A DNA stretch of 64,000 nucleotides from Candidatus Krumholzibacteriota bacterium (GTDB lineage Bacteria; Krumholzibacteriota; Krumholzibacteriia; JAJRXK01): the NCBI GenBank assembly GCA_029262065.1, contig JAJDAC010000007.1, positions 1-64,000 of the forward strand. Direction: 5' to 3'. The notes beneath the pieces are model-generated. The model did no database searches. It was given only the letters and a program-made list of their open reading frames with translations, and was not told the origin of the DNA. Positions within the stretch are counted from its first letter, which is position 1. Each line of letters begins with the position of its first letter. Shown one piece after another: positions 44,145 through 54,181 of the stretch. The translations under genes and the position numbers were made by a program.

Positions 44145-44638
44145 TAGTGGTCTCCGGAGGGCAGCTGACCCATCAGGTCCGCCATCTCCAGTGCGGCCAG
44201 GCCAGCGTCGAATCCTTTGTTGCCAGCCTTCGTGCCCGATCGCTCCATGGCCTGTTCGAGCGAGTCGGTGGTAAGCACGCCGAAGATCACCGGAACGCCC
44301 GATTCCTGCCCGGCCCGTGCGCACCCGTCGGTCACCGATTTGGCCACCATATCGAAGTGCGGGGTCGCGCCGCGAATCACACATCCCAAGGCGATCACGG
44401 CCGCGTAGCCGCCGGATCCGGCCAATCGTTGGCAGACCATGGGAATCTCCATGGCGCCGGGCACGTGCACCACGTCGATGCGGGTCCCGTCGACGCCGTG
44501 ACGCACGAGGGCATCGCGGCACCCGGCCAACAGCTGCTCGGAGAAAAGCGAATTGAAACGCGCCACGACGACAGCAAATCGACCACCTTTGTCGATGAAG
44601 CGACCCGCGAAGTCGCCACCGCTTTGAGAACCAGACAT
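44144..44638 (-). CDS. ribH: 6,7-dimethyl-8-ribityllumazine synthase RibH
   Basis: Condenses the pyrimidine and butanone-phosphate intermediates of riboflavin synthesis. It is 164 residues. Motifs are VVVARFNSLFSEQLLAG, VHVPGAMEIP, GCVIRGATPHFD and GVLTTDSLEQAMERSG with AGNKGFDAGLAALEM, so all active-site regions are present. The ATG overlaps the ribBA stop as TGATG. Confidence 0.97.
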   Translation of the reverse strand: MSGSQSGGDFAGRFIDKGGRFAVVVARFNSLFSEQLLAGCRDALVRHGVDGTRIDVVHVPGAMEIPMVCQRLAGSGGYAAVIALGCVIRGATPHFDMVAKSVTDGCARAGQESGVPVIFGVLTTDSLEQAMERSGTKAGNKGFDAGLAALEMADLMGQLPSGDH

Positions 44639-45888
44639 CAGTTTCCTTTCGAGTCCAGATCACCCAGAAGGTGTCCCAGCTTGTCGCGTTTGGTAGTCAG
44701 GTATTGCAGGTTGGACGGATTGGGGTCGATCTCGATGGGCACCCGCTCGACCAACTCGAGCCCGTAGGCCTCGAGGCCCACGATCTTCTTGGGGTTGTTG
44801 GTCAGAAGGCGCATCTTCCGAACCCCTAGATCGAAGAGAATCTGCGCGCCAATGCCATAGTGCCGCAGGTCGGGCGGAAACCCCAGTTTGCGATTGGCCT
44901 CGACGGTATCACTGCCGGCGTCCTGCAAGGCGTATGCCTTCAGCTTGTTCAACAAACCAATACCGCGACCTTCCTGGCGCATGTACAGGAACACGCCCCG
45001 GCCCTCGCGCTCGATCTGACGCAACGCCGCGTCCATCTGCTGACCGCAGTCACAACGCTTGCTTCCCAACAGATCTCCCGTGAGACATTCCGAGTGCACC
45101 CGCACCAACACGGGAACACCGCTATCGACATCGCCCATGGTCAGGGCCACGTGCTGCTCTGAGTCCACCTGACTGCTGTACAGGTGGAGCATGAACTCCC
45201 CGTACTCGGTGGGCATGGACACCCGGGTTTCTTCGTTCACCAGACGTTCGTGACGCCGACGGTGCTCGATGAGATCGCGGATGGAAACCAGCAACAGACC
45301 GTGCTCGTCGGCGAAGCGTCGCAGGCGAGGCAGGCGCGCCATCGAACCGTCATCGTCCATGATTTCGCAGAGCACGCCCGCCGGGTAGAGACCCGCCAGT
45401 CGCGCCAGGTCGACCGCCGCCTCGGTGTGCCCGGCCCGTTGGAGAACGCCGCCCGCCTGCGCTTCGAGCGGAAACACGTGCCCGGGACGCGCCAACTCTT
45501 CGGGCTTGGTGGCGCGGTTCACGAAACTCTGGATGGTGATGGCCCGGTCGGCGGCGCTGATGCCCGTGGTGGTACCCTCGACGGCATCGATGCTTTCCGT
45601 GAAGTTGGTTCCCAGGCGCGAAGTGTTGCGATGCACCATGGGTTTGAGATCGAGGCGTTGCAGGTGTTCGATTTCGGCCGCCACGCAAACCAGACCCCGC
45701 GCGTGCTTGGCCAGGAAGTTGATGGATTCGGGCGTTACCGTTTCGGCGGCGAAGATGACATCGCCCTCGTTCTCGCGATCTTCGTCGTCCACCACCACCA
45801 CCATCTCGCCTCGCTTGATGCGCTCGATGGCGTCAGCCACCTGATCGAGGTGGCCGTGCGATGAGGCTGAACCAGATTCGGTGGCCAT
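44638..45888 (-). CDS. ribBA: Bifunctional DHBP synthase/GTP cyclohydrolase II RibBA
   Basis: A 416-residue fusion catalysing two early steps of riboflavin synthesis. The N-terminal half (about 1-210) is DHBP synthase, with [28 protein letters not shown]-like substrate loops and [13 protein letters not shown]. The C-terminal half is GTP cyclohydrolase II, with zinc cysteines in [16 protein letters not shown], catalytic RQEGRGIGL and [12 protein letters not shown]. Both halves keep their catalytic residues. Confidence 0.97.
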   Translation of the reverse strand: MATESGSASSHGHLDQVADAIERIKRGEMVVVVDDEDRENEGDVIFAAETVTPESINFLAKHARGLVCVAAEIEHLQRLDLKPMVHRNTSRLGTNFTESIDAVEGTTTGISAADRAITIQSFVNRATKPEELARPGHVFPLEAQAGGVLQRAGHTEAAVDLARLAGLYPAGVLCEIMDDDGSMARLPRLRRFADEHGLLLVSIRDLIEHRRRHERLVNEETRVSMPTEYGEFMLHLYSSQVDSEQHVALTMGDVDSGVPVLVRVHSECLTGDLLGSKRCDCGQQMDAALRQIEREGRGVFLYMRQEGRGIGLLNKLKAYALQDAGSDTVEANRKLGFPPDLRHYGIGAQILFDLGVRKMRLLTNNPKKIVGLEAYGLELVERVPIEIDPNPSNLQYLTTKRDKLGHLLGDLDSKGN

Positions 45889-45889
45889 T

Positions 45890-46555
45890 TCAGCCCTCCT
45901 CGCTCGATGATCGGGTGAAGCCGGCGCGAGCCAGATCGTCCCAGTTCAACGCGCCGCCGCGGGAGTCGGACCCGAGGTAACGCAGAATGTACTTTCCCAA
46001 GATGTCCGTCTCCAGATTCACGCGAGCGCCCGCTCTCAGGTCACCCAGGTTGGTGGCTTCCAACGTGTGGGGAATAAGAAACACGTCGAACCGTTCGTCT
46101 TCGATGTCCGGCCCTACCGTCAGGCTCACGCCATGGATGGCCACGCTTCCCTTGGGTACAAGCTGCGCCACCAATTCGCCCGGCGCCACGAATCGGTACC
46201 GGATCGAGTCTCCCCAGCTCTGCCGCGACTCCAGACGAGCCACCCCATCGACGTGCCCCTGCACGAAGTGACCGCCCAGCGGCGCCCCCGCGGCCAACGC
46301 GGTTTCGAGGTTGAGAGCCGATCCCACTTCCAGGTCGCCCAGGGTCGTGACGCGCAGGGTCTCGGCAATGGCGTGGACCTGGAACTGGTCGCCGTCGAGA
46401 TGGATGACCGTCTGACAGACACCGTCCAGCGCCACGCTATCGCCGATATCCAGGCGCGCGGCGGCGCCGGCGTCACGCACGGTGATCTGGCGATCTTCTT
46501 TTTGGGCAGCCACTTGGGTGACTTGCCCGATACTCTGGATGATGCCCGTGAACAT
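45890..46555 (-). CDS. ribE: Riboflavin synthase alpha subunit RibE
   Basis: A 221-residue enzyme that dismutates two lumazines to riboflavin. Two tandem lumazine-binding domains are visible: the first begins [12 protein letters not shown] with [12 protein letters not shown], and the second begins [13 protein letters not shown] with [13 protein letters not shown] and [13 protein letters not shown]. Length and both Ser/Cys-region motifs are normal. The gene lies between ribD and ribBA with gaps of 9 and 1 bases. Confidence 0.96.
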   Translation of the reverse strand: MFTGIIQSIGQVTQVAAQKEDRQITVRDAGAAARLDIGDSVALDGVCQTVIHLDGDQFQVHAIAETLRVTTLGDLEVGSALNLETALAAGAPLGGHFVQGHVDGVARLESRQSWGDSIRYRFVAPGELVAQLVPKGSVAIHGVSLTVGPDIEDERFDVFLIPHTLEATNLGDLRAGARVNLETDILGKYILRYLGSDSRGGALNWDDLARAGFTRSSSEEG

Positions 46556-46564
46556 CCGGATCCT

Positions 46565-47665
46565 TCACGTAGATGGCGGTCCCTGAGGCAGATCGGAGCG
46601 AGCCAGTATCCATTCGAGGTCGTCACCCAGACGCCTCGCCCGTACTCGCCGAAAGTCCAGCCCCGCTCCAGCGTACTCGGCCAGGGACGGGCCGTCGCCT
46701 CCCAACAGGCGTGGGGCCAGGAAGACATGAAACCGATGAACGTGTCCGGCGGCCAGCAGAGATGTGGCGACCTGGGCTCCACCCTCCACCATCACCCGGC
46801 CCAGGCCACGATCCGCCAGCGCCTCAAGCACCGCCGGCCAGGCCAGCCGCCCCGTGGCGGCGTCCAGCGGCAAGCCGACGAGCTCCCCTGGGCCCGGGCG
46901 GGAACCCTCGTCCAAAGCCTCTGCGTGAAAGACCAGGGCGCCTGCCGGCAACCAGGCGGGGTCCAACGACAAGTGGGTATCCAACACCACGGGGCGGGGT
47001 TGGGACTGGGTCTGGACGTCCCGGGCATCCAGTTTGGGTCGGTCGACCGCCACCGTCTCACGACCCACCAACACACAGCTACTGGCCGCGCGCATCTGGT
47101 GCACGCGGCGATGCGCGCGCCCGCCGGTAATCCGACGCTGAGCCACCGCCAGCGGACCGCGGGCCGGAGCCAGTCGACCGTCCAGCGACAGCGCGAGCTT
47201 GAGCGTCACGTGCGCTTCGGTTCGACCCTGGGTTTCAAAGAAGGGATGGTTCAGTTCCCACGCCGCATCGGCCAGCAAGCCGGATTCAACCTTCACCCCG
47301 CCCTGCTTCAACCAGGCACCGCCGCCCTGGGCAACTGGATTGGTATCTCCAACCGCGTAGACGACGCGACCGATCCCCGCCGCTCGTATGGCCTGGCTGC
47401 ACGGTGGCGTGCGACCGCGGTGATGGCAGGGTTCGAGCGTGACGTAGAGGGTGAGCTCGGATGGATCCAGACCCAGGCCCGCCAGCTGCTTCAACGCCGC
47501 CGCTTCGCCGTGGTCCGAACCTGGCCCACGATGCGCACCTTCAGCTACCAGCGTGCCTCGGTGCACGATGCAGGCACCAACCGTGGGATTGGGCCACGTA
47601 AGGCCGGCGTGCCGCCGGGCCAGGACGAGAGCGCGCCGCATCCAGTGCGTGTCGCCTGTGCGCAA
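46565..47665 (-). CDS. ribD: Bifunctional riboflavin deaminase/reductase RibD
   Basis: A 366-residue two-domain enzyme. The deaminase part shows NPTVGACIV, HGEAAAL (zinc His and catalytic Glu; HGE in place of HAE) and EPCHHRGRTPPC (zinc cysteines). The reductase part has LKLALSLDGRLA, GRETVAVDRPKL and VMVEGGAQVATSLL. The TTG start at 47665 is preferred over the ATG at 47641 because it keeps the conserved DTHWMRRAL and has GGGGAG upstream. No FMN riboswitch fits: only 29 bases separate it from ftsY. Confidence 0.95.
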   Translation of the reverse strand: MRTGDTHWMRRALVLARRHAGLTWPNPTVGACIVHRGTLVAEGAHRGPGSDHGEAAALKQLAGLGLDPSELTLYVTLEPCHHRGRTPPCSQAIRAAGIGRVVYAVGDTNPVAQGGGAWLKQGGVKVESGLLADAAWELNHPFFETQGRTEAHVTLKLALSLDGRLAPARGPLAVAQRRITGGRAHRRVHQMRAASSCVLVGRETVAVDRPKLDARDVQTQSQPRPVVLDTHLSLDPAWLPAGALVFHAEALDEGSRPGPGELVGLPLDAATGRLAWPAVLEALADRGLGRVMVEGGAQVATSLLAAGHVHRFHVFLAPRLLGGDGPSLAEYAGAGLDFRRVRARRLGDDLEWILARSDLPQGPPST

Positions 47666-47694
47666 TGCGGCCGTGCTCCCCGAAGAGGTGGTTT

Positions 47695-48669
47695 CTACTG
47701 CTCGGTGGCGTCGGCGGCTGCGTCCTGCGCGGTCTCGTCCAACGAGCTGGCGTCGAACAGTCCGCGTGCGAAGTCGTCGGCGTCGAACAGTGCGAAGTCT
47801 TGCGCTCCTTCACCGGTGCCCACGTACCGCACGGGCAGATCAATACTCTGGGCAATGGCGATTACGACGCCGCCTTTTGCAGTGCCGTCAAGCTTGGTCA
47901 GGAAGATGGCGTCGAGCGGAACCACCGAAGTGAATTCCTTGGCCTGGCTGATTCCGTTCTGACCGGTGTTGGCGTCGAGACAAAGCAACGTTTCGTGCGG
48001 TGCTTCAGGAAGTTGCTTCTGCACCACGCGCGCGATCTTCTCGAGTTCGCGCATGAGCCCTTCCTTGTTCTGCAAACGCCCCGCCGTGTCCACGATGACC
48101 ACGTCGATGCCCTTGGCCTTGGCCCTACCAATGGCGTCGAACGCGACGGCAGCCGGGTCGGCTCCCATGGCCTGTTTGACGATTTCCACCCCGGTACGGT
48201 CAGCCCACATGGAAAGCTGCTCCACGGCGGCCGCGCGAAACGTGTCACCCGCGGCCAGAAGCACCGAGCGCCCCTTATCGCGATGATACTGGGCCAACTT
48301 GGCAATCGAGGTGGTCTTGCCCACGCCATTCACGCCGACCATCAAGACTACGTGCGGCGGGCCCTGCATGACCGGCTCTTCGGCGCTGGCTCCGCCAAGC
48401 AAGCGGGCTACATCTTCCTGCAGCACCGCGGCCACGTCGGCCAGCTGCATGGAACCACCCTTCTTGCGCAGGCGACGACCGATTCCCTCGGTGAGTTCCA
48501 CCGCCGCATCGACGCCAACGTCGGAGGCGATCAGGATCTCTTCCACTTCCTCGAGGAAGTCTTCGGTCAGGTACACCTCGCGGCGAATCGCCGCGCCGAT
48601 GCGTCCCAGGACCTGCTCGCGCGTGCGTCCCAGGCCCTTCTTGAGCTTCTTGAAGGCACCGAACACCAT
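47695..48669 (-). CDS. ftsY: Signal recognition particle receptor FtsY
   Basis: SRP-receptor GTPase of 324 residues for co-translational membrane targeting. After a short basic N-terminus (GAFKKLKKGLGRTREQ) come the N domain and the G domain with GVNGVGKTT (112-120), DTFRAAAVEQL, DTAGR (194-198), TKLDGTAKGG (258-267) and GTGEGAQDFALFDA. The long acidic A domain of enterobacterial FtsY is lacking, as in many other phyla. The gene follows smc by 5 bases. Confidence 0.97.
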   Translation of the reverse strand: MVFGAFKKLKKGLGRTREQVLGRIGAAIRREVYLTEDFLEEVEEILIASDVGVDAAVELTEGIGRRLRKKGGSMQLADVAAVLQEDVARLLGGASAEEPVMQGPPHVVLMVGVNGVGKTTSIAKLAQYHRDKGRSVLLAAGDTFRAAAVEQLSMWADRTGVEIVKQAMGADPAAVAFDAIGRAKAKGIDVVIVDTAGRLQNKEGLMRELEKIARVVQKQLPEAPHETLLCLDANTGQNGISQAKEFTSVVPLDAIFLTKLDGTAKGGVVIAIAQSIDLPVRYVGTGEGAQDFALFDADDFARGLFDASSLDETAQDAAADATEQ

Positions 48670-48674
48670 TGCGC

Positions 48675-51600
48675 TCAGGCCTCGCTCTCGGCTACCGCGC
48701 CTTTGGCCATGGTGGCCTCGCCGGCGGAGCCATCAACCAGATCTTCCGTCACTCCCAGGAGTTCGCCCGCGTCGGTGGTGCGTGCCCCGCCCTTGCGCGC
48801 GGTTCTACCCGCGCCGCGCTCCAGCGCGCCCAGCGGGTCCTCGGCGCCCAGCTCCTCGAAGCTGACCGACACCAGCCGGCTCACGCCGTTCTCTTCCATC
48901 GTCACGCCGTACAGGTGATCGGCGGCTTCCATGGTGAGCTTGTTGTGGGTAATGACGATGAACTGCGTCTTGGTATCGAACTCGCTCAGCAGGCGCACGA
49001 AGCGCCCGACGTTCACGTCGTCCAGCGGCGCGTCGACCTCATCGAGCAGACAAAAAGGACTGGGCTTGATCAGGTACACCGCGAACAGGAATGCGATGGC
49101 CGTGAGCGCACGCTCACCACCGGACAACAACGCAACGTTGTCGACCTTCTTGCCCTTGGGCTGCGCCGAGATGACCACGTCGCCTTCGAGTGGATCGTCG
49201 GACCTCACCAGTTCCAGATCGGCCTTGCCGCCCTCGAACAGCGTGGCGAACAGGCGCTGGAAGTTCTCGCGCACCTGATCGAAGGTGGCCTGGAATTGTT
49301 TACGCGCGGTCTTGTTGATCGTGTTGATGGCCTGCATCAGGTCTTCTTTGCTGCTCAACAGATCGTCGCGTTGCTTCTCCAGGAACTCCAGACGCAGTTT
49401 CTTTTCTTCGTACTCGTCGAGAGCAACGAAGTTGACCGGACCCAGCTTGTCGAGTTTCTCCTGGCGCTCGGCGAGCAACTCCTCGACCTGGTTGACCTGA
49501 AACACCCCGTCTTCACCGCGAACCAGTTCACTGGGCAGCGCCTCATCGGCGATCTGGGTCACTCCCTCTTCCACGGAGATCTGGAACTTCTCCTGGATCC
49601 GCTCGGCGATGTTCTGGACCGTCAGTTCGATTTTCGTACAACGCGTTTCGAGCGCGCCCAGGGCGTCGGCCTTGCGACGCTGCCGCTCGTTGATCTCGCC
49701 GATGGTCTCCTGCACGGCTTCCATGGCCACGCGTTTCTCGTCGATCGACTCCTGCAGCGAACGCAGCGCCTCGCGGCGCGTATCGCGATCTTCGAACAGA
49801 CCCGACAATGACTCTTCCCGCTCGACCTTGCTGGCCTGCCAGCGTTCGGAATCTTCTTCGAGCGTAGCGCGCTCGCTTTCGAGCCGGGCCAGCCGTTGCC
49901 GCAGGTCTTCGAGCATCACCTCGAGGCGCTGGTGGCGACTCTCGAGTTCGCGCTCCAGCCCCTGATCGTGAGCCAGCTTGAGCCGCGCCTCGGCCAACGA
50001 GTCGTGAGCCTGTTCGCGGTCCGCCTCGAGCCGCGTCAACTCGGCCGACAGATCGCCCACCCGCATATGGGAGGCTTCCTGATCGGCCCCGTGCAGGCCC
50101 AGTTGCGTTTTCAGCGATTCGATCTCACGCACCAGTTGCTCGATCGAACGTGTGGTCTCGTCGCGCTGGGTCAGCACCTGACGTCGAGCCTCTTCTTCGC
50201 GCGTCAGGGCGGTGCGCTTGCCCGTCACCTCTTCCTGCGCGCTACGCAGCTCCCCGTGGATCTCGCGCGAGCGACGCTCGAGGTTGGCCACGATCGTACG
50301 TGCTTCGTCGCGGTGTTCCCTGGACCTCTCCTGTTCGGAGGTTCGCGCCTCGAGCAGCGCCTGCGCCTGTTCAACACTGGTGGTGAGGTGTTCGATCTGT
50401 TCGGTGCGACCGAATAGCGACAGCTCACGTCGCGCGCCGGTACCACCACGAACGAGTCCATCCGCGCGGACGAACAAACCCTCGCGGGCCAGGAAGCTCA
50501 CGCCCCGACCGGCGTAGTGTACGGCCGCTTGAGCCGCTTCATCGACACTGCCCACCACGCGTACCGATCGCAACCAGCGGCGAGCGAGCGTGTAGGCCGC
50601 GCCATCGGCGCGCACGAAGTCCAGCGCCGGCCGTCCGGGCAGATCGTGCCCGTCATCTGAATCCCCGTTGGATCCATGGCTGCGAATGAGAAAACTGGTT
50701 TGACCCAGGTCGCCCTCGGCCAGACGTCGAGCGAGACTACGGGCATCGTCAACGGAATCGACGAGCAGTGCGTCGGCGTCTTCGCCGAACACCAACTCGA
50801 ACGCGGATTCGTAGCCCGACTCGATCTGCAGTTGCTCGGCCAGCGCTCCGTGCACGCGATCGCGTGTCTCAACGTCGTTCAGCAGCGCCGCCGTTCCCGC
50901 GCGGTACCCCTCGAACTCAGCGGCGATCCGCGTGGCAATTTCCAGACGACTCTCGGCGCGGGCCAATTCGTCGCCCGCTTCGCTTCGGGCATCGTGGGCG
51001 GCCTGGAGCCGGTCTTCGGCCAGGCGCACGCCTTCGTTGGCTTCCTCGGCCTCCCCTTCCAGCTCGGTCTGCTGATGCACCAGATCGTCGGCCCTCGACT
51101 GGGCCTCGGCCAGTTCCTGTTGGATGCTCGCCTCGCGCTCTTCACTCTCGCGCAGGGCCTGGCCCAGCTTCCCCTGTTGCTCCTGCAAGCTGTTGAACTT
51201 GGTTTCGGCCGCGGTGATCTCGGTCTTCTGTTCGGCCTCTTCTTTCAAGAAACCCAACGTCAGTTGTTGCGCGTCGGCCAAAGCGGTGCGGATCGATTCG
51301 TAGCCGTCGCTCACCTGTCGGGCAATCGCCTGTCGCGACTCCATGTCAGCCTTGAGCTCGGCCACCCGTTCCTTCAGCCCCGCTTGTTCGCGATTGGCTT
51401 CGCCGGCCTCGGCTTCCAATTCGACCGAACGATCGCGACAGCGCGCGACCTCTTCAAGGATCTCCACCATGCGACGTCCGCCGCTCTCGATCTTCTCGCG
51501 CAGAACCAACAACTCGCCTTCGACCTGGCTGAGCTGGTTTTCCACCTGTGACAGTTCGTAGCTCTTTTCCTTGCGCTGGCTATCGAGCCCATCGAGTTCG

Positions 51601-52421
51601 GGGCGCATGTTCTCGAGTTCAGCGCGGCGCTGGCTCAGCTCGGCATCGTCGCCGCTACCCTCGGTACGGAGTTGTTGAACCTGGTCCTGCAGCCCCTTCA
51701 ACTCCAAGGTATGCTCGGCCACGCGCTTCGAAGCCCGCAGCAACTCCAACGCCTTCACTTCGCTGAACAGTTTCTGGTGCCGGCGCGCCTTACCCACCTG
51801 ACGGGCCAGGCTTCGGACCTGTCGCCCGATCTCGTCGATGATGTCTTCCACGCGCAGGAGATCACGCTGCGTCAGGTCGAGCTTCCGCAGCGCCTCCTTG
51901 CGCTTCACCTTGTAGCGAACGATGCCCGAACCCTCTTCGAGAATCGAACGAACCTTTTTTTCGTGCGGGTCGAGCACCTGACCCACGACTTCCTGTTCGA
52001 TCACCGAGTAGGCGTTGTTTCCCACACCGGTATCGTAGAAGAGGTCCCGGATGTCCTTCAGACGGCAAGGGACCTTGTTCAGGTAGTAGTCGGAGGTTCC
52101 GGTACGGGTGACCTTTCGGGTGATGGCCACGTCGGTGTAGGGAACGCTGAGTACGCCGGCCGTGTTGTCGAAGACCAACGACACCTCGGCCATCGACAGC
52201 GCCTTGCGTTTGCCGGTGCCCTTGAAAATGACGTCTTCCATTTTCTCGCCACGTAGCTGTTTCGCGCTCTGCTCACCCAGCACCCAGCGAACCGCGTCCA
52301 CCACGTTGCTCTTGCCGCACCCATTGTGTCCGAGAATCGTGGTAATGCCATCGCGGAAATCCAGGACCGTGCGGTCCATGAACGACTTGAAGCCGATCAT
52401 TTCCACTTTCTTGAGTCGCAA
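48675..52421 (-). CDS. smc: Chromosome segregation ATPase SMC
   Basis: Condensin-type ATPase of about 1,248 residues: N-terminal head, coiled coil (about 170-500), hinge (about 515-640), second coiled coil and C-terminal head with ALLSGGERALTAIAFLFAV and LLDEVDAPLDDVNV. The Walker A reads GHNGCGKSN (31-39) instead of the usual GPNGSGKSN. I chose the TTG at 52421, which has AGGAAGGG seven bases upstream and gives the typical start RLKKVEMIGFKSF; a TTG at 52445 would add eight residues. About 60 residues beyond the head form an extra Gly/Ala-rich tail. No scpA or scpB is nearby. Confidence 0.95.
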   Translation of the reverse strand: MRLKKVEMIGFKSFMDRTVLDFRDGITTILGHNGCGKSNVVDAVRWVLGEQSAKQLRGEKMEDVIFKGTGKRKALSMAEVSLVFDNTAGVLSVPYTDVAITRKVTRTGTSDYYLNKVPCRLKDIRDLFYDTGVGNNAYSVIEQEVVGQVLDPHEKKVRSILEEGSGIVRYKVKRKEALRKLDLTQRDLLRVEDIIDEIGRQVRSLARQVGKARRHQKLFSEVKALELLRASKRVAEHTLELKGLQDQVQQLRTEGSGDDAELSQRRAELENMRPELDGLDSQRKEKSYELSQVENQLSQVEGELLVLREKIESGGRRMVEILEEVARCRDRSVELEAEAGEANREQAGLKERVAELKADMESRQAIARQVSDGYESIRTALADAQQLTLGFLKEEAEQKTEITAAETKFNSLQEQQGKLGQALRESEEREASIQQELAEAQSRADDLVHQQTELEGEAEEANEGVRLAEDRLQAAHDARSEAGDELARAESRLEIATRIAAEFEGYRAGTAALLNDVETRDRVHGALAEQLQIESGYESAFELVFGEDADALLVDSVDDARSLARRLAEGDLGQTSFLIRSHGSNGDSDDGHDLPGRPALDFVRADGAAYTLARRWLRSVRVVGSVDEAAQAAVHYAGRGVSFLAREGLFVRADGLVRGGTGARRELSLFGRTEQIEHLTTSVEQAQALLEARTSEQERSREHRDEARTIVANLERRSREIHGELRSAQEEVTGKRTALTREEEARRQVLTQRDETTRSIEQLVREIESLKTQLGLHGADQEASHMRVGDLSAELTRLEADREQAHDSLAEARLKLAHDQGLERELESRHQRLEVMLEDLRQRLARLESERATLEEDSERWQASKVEREESLSGLFEDRDTRREALRSLQESIDEKRVAMEAVQETIGEINERQRRKADALGALETRCTKIELTVQNIAERIQEKFQISVEEGVTQIADEALPSELVRGEDGVFQVNQVEELLAERQEKLDKLGPVNFVALDEYEEKKLRLEFLEKQRDDLLSSKEDLMQAINTINKTARKQFQATFDQVRENFQRLFATLFEGGKADLELVRSDDPLEGDVVISAQPKGKKVDNVALLSGGERALTAIAFLFAVYLIKPSPFCLLDEVDAPLDDVNVGRFVRLLSEFDTKTQFIVITHNKLTMEAADHLYGVTMEENGVSRLVSVSFEELGAEDPLGALERGAGRTARKGGARTTDAGELLGVTEDLVDGSAGEATMAKGAVAESEA

Positions 52422-52469
52422 CGTCTTCCCTTCCTGCGGGTCCAATGCCCGCCCACGCGTTCGCGATGC

Positions 52470-54158
52470 CTAGCGCACCCGAACGACACCCACATAGTCG
52501 ACATCCGCCCGCGCGCTCATCAGGGTGCGCGCGTCCTGCGCATCACCCCGCGTGGGATACCGTCCCACGACCACTCGAAACCAGCGTCCCCGACCGGGAA
52601 TGTTCGCGCCGATTACCACGGGCTCGAATCCGTCCCGACGCAACACCGGCAGTTGCGAAACCGCCTCGAGCGAATCGGGGAAACTCCAAACGTGCAACGC
52701 GAAGCCACCACCGGGCGCCAACTTGGCCAAGCGGAGCACTTCAGACTCGACGCTTTCGGTAGGCGTGGGTAGTTCCGGTACGTCGTTGTCGCCGCTCTCG
52801 GCGAAATCAACATCTTCGTTCGGTTCGACAGGGTTCACCGGCGGCGCATCGCCGCGGCCGGCGGCTGTGGCCCTGTCTCCATCGGAGGTTCCGTCTCGTT
52901 GGAAGGTGCTGTCTCCATCGGAGGTTTCATCAGGACCCGCGACTTCGGTCGTGCCACCGCCGCCCGAATCGGAATTGGCAACCTCGTCGGGCGATCCGGC
53001 CGCTCCGTCGCCGGCGCCATCGACCAGGGCATCGGCGCCAGCCGGCGGCGTGGGGACCGCGGTTTCGACGGAAGGGGCACGGTTGCCATCGGCTACCGAC
53101 GGCGGCGTGACCGGACCGGCAATCTGTCGCGACGCGGAATCCGATTTGAAGAATTGTTGGTACGCGAACCAGCCCGCGAACACCACGAGCAACGCCACGG
53201 CACCCATGGATATCCATCGGAACCGGGGATTCGAACTCTCTTCGTCATCATCGAATCCCGTGCGACGCACCCGGGGCGGCACCGCTTCCGCCTCTACGTC
53301 ATGTTGGCCAGTTGCGGCGGTCGCCAGCTCGGGCTCGGGTACCGACGGGGCACCGTCGAACGCGTCATCCACCGCGACGTCTACTGATTCGCGCGCCCCG
53401 GTGAACGCAGCCACGCCCCAGACCGGTAGAGCCAGCCCTTTCAGATAGGCCATCAGTCCTTCGAGCGGTTCGCTGGTCGGCGCGTGCAGATGGGTGGTCA
53501 ACACGAGTCCGTCTACGTGCACGAGCAAGGGGTGGTAGTTCTCGCCATCGGGCAGAGCCGGCACCACCAGGATCACTGCGTCGAACGTGGCCCGCAACTG
53601 GGCCAGCGCATGCCGAACCTTGGTTTCCTCGAAAGCTTCCTCGGGCGAGGGCACGAACGATCCCACGCTCATTTCCATGATGCCCGTAACCGGTGAGGGA
53701 CGACACGCCATGCGAGGCGACACCCCGTACAACACCAGGTCGATGAATCCCTCTTCGTCTTCACTGCCCGCCGCGTCCAGGTCCACGTCGACCAACAGAA
53801 CGTTCTGACCTCGCTCGGCCAACAGGCGCGCGGTCTGCCTTGAGACATACCGTCGCAGATCGTTTTCGGTCTGGGTGTCGGCGACCGCGAGCACGCGTCC
53901 CCCACCTTCGGTGCGCTGAAGCACTGCGAGCGCGAGGGTGCGGAACTCGTCGAGGTGCTGCACGTCGGGCCAGGTCTGAGCTTGGACCGCGGAAGGCTTC
54001 GCAGAGGTATAGACCACGGGGTAGGGCGAGCCCTCGCGCGGAACAAGTATGTCGTGCAGCGAGGGGCCATCGGACTGTGTAGGATCGTTCATGATTTTGT
54101 CCTGGGCTTCGTCGTCCAGAGCCGAATGCGTTGATGCCAACTGCGGGTTGCCCTTCAT
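52470..54158 (-). CDS. Degenerate BY-kinase/MinD-like domain, membrane helix and SPOR domain protein
   Basis: A 562-residue protein. Residues 68-250 follow the BY-kinase/ParA-like layout: DEFRTLALAVL, then GGGRVLAVADTQTENDL where the Walker A should be, then RGQNVLLVDVDLDAAG (Walker A'-like) and AVILVVPAL. The glycine-rich GKS/T loop is absent, so ATP binding is doubtful. One membrane helix lies at about 315-333. A Pro/Asp/Gly-rich linker follows to about 470, and a SPOR domain (FALHVWSFPDSLEAVSQ ... WFRVVVGRYPTRGDAQDA) ends the protein. SPOR domains bind denuded peptidoglycan at division sites. An inner start at 54092 with AGGAC upstream is possible. Confidence 0.75.
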   Translation of the reverse strand: MKGNPQLASTHSALDDEAQDKIMNDPTQSDGPSLHDILVPREGSPYPVVYTSAKPSAVQAQTWPDVQHLDEFRTLALAVLQRTEGGGRVLAVADTQTENDLRRYVSRQTARLLAERGQNVLLVDVDLDAAGSEDEEGFIDLVLYGVSPRMACRPSPVTGIMEMSVGSFVPSPEEAFEETKVRHALAQLRATFDAVILVVPALPDGENYHPLLVHVDGLVLTTHLHAPTSEPLEGLMAYLKGLALPVWGVAAFTGARESVDVAVDDAFDGAPSVPEPELATAATGQHDVEAEAVPPRVRRTGFDDDEESSNPRFRWISMGAVALLVVFAGWFAYQQFFKSDSASRQIAGPVTPPSVADGNRAPSVETAVPTPPAGADALVDGAGDGAAGSPDEVANSDSGGGGTTEVAGPDETSDGDSTFQRDGTSDGDRATAAGRGDAPPVNPVEPNEDVDFAESGDNDVPELPTPTESVESEVLRLAKLAPGGGFALHVWSFPDSLEAVSQLPVLRRDGFEPVVIGANIPGRGRWFRVVVGRYPTRGDAQDARTLMSARADVDYVGVVRVR

Positions 54159-54181
54159 TCGATTGCTCTTTCGTCCACGCG

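Noticed and set aside
47666-47694. FMN riboswitch before ribD
   Set aside because: The gap is only 29 bases and shows no RFN-like structure.
46067-47962. Plus-strand open frame of 631 codons opposite ribE, ribD and ftsY
   Set aside because: Antisense to three certain genes with compositional bias typical of shadow frames.
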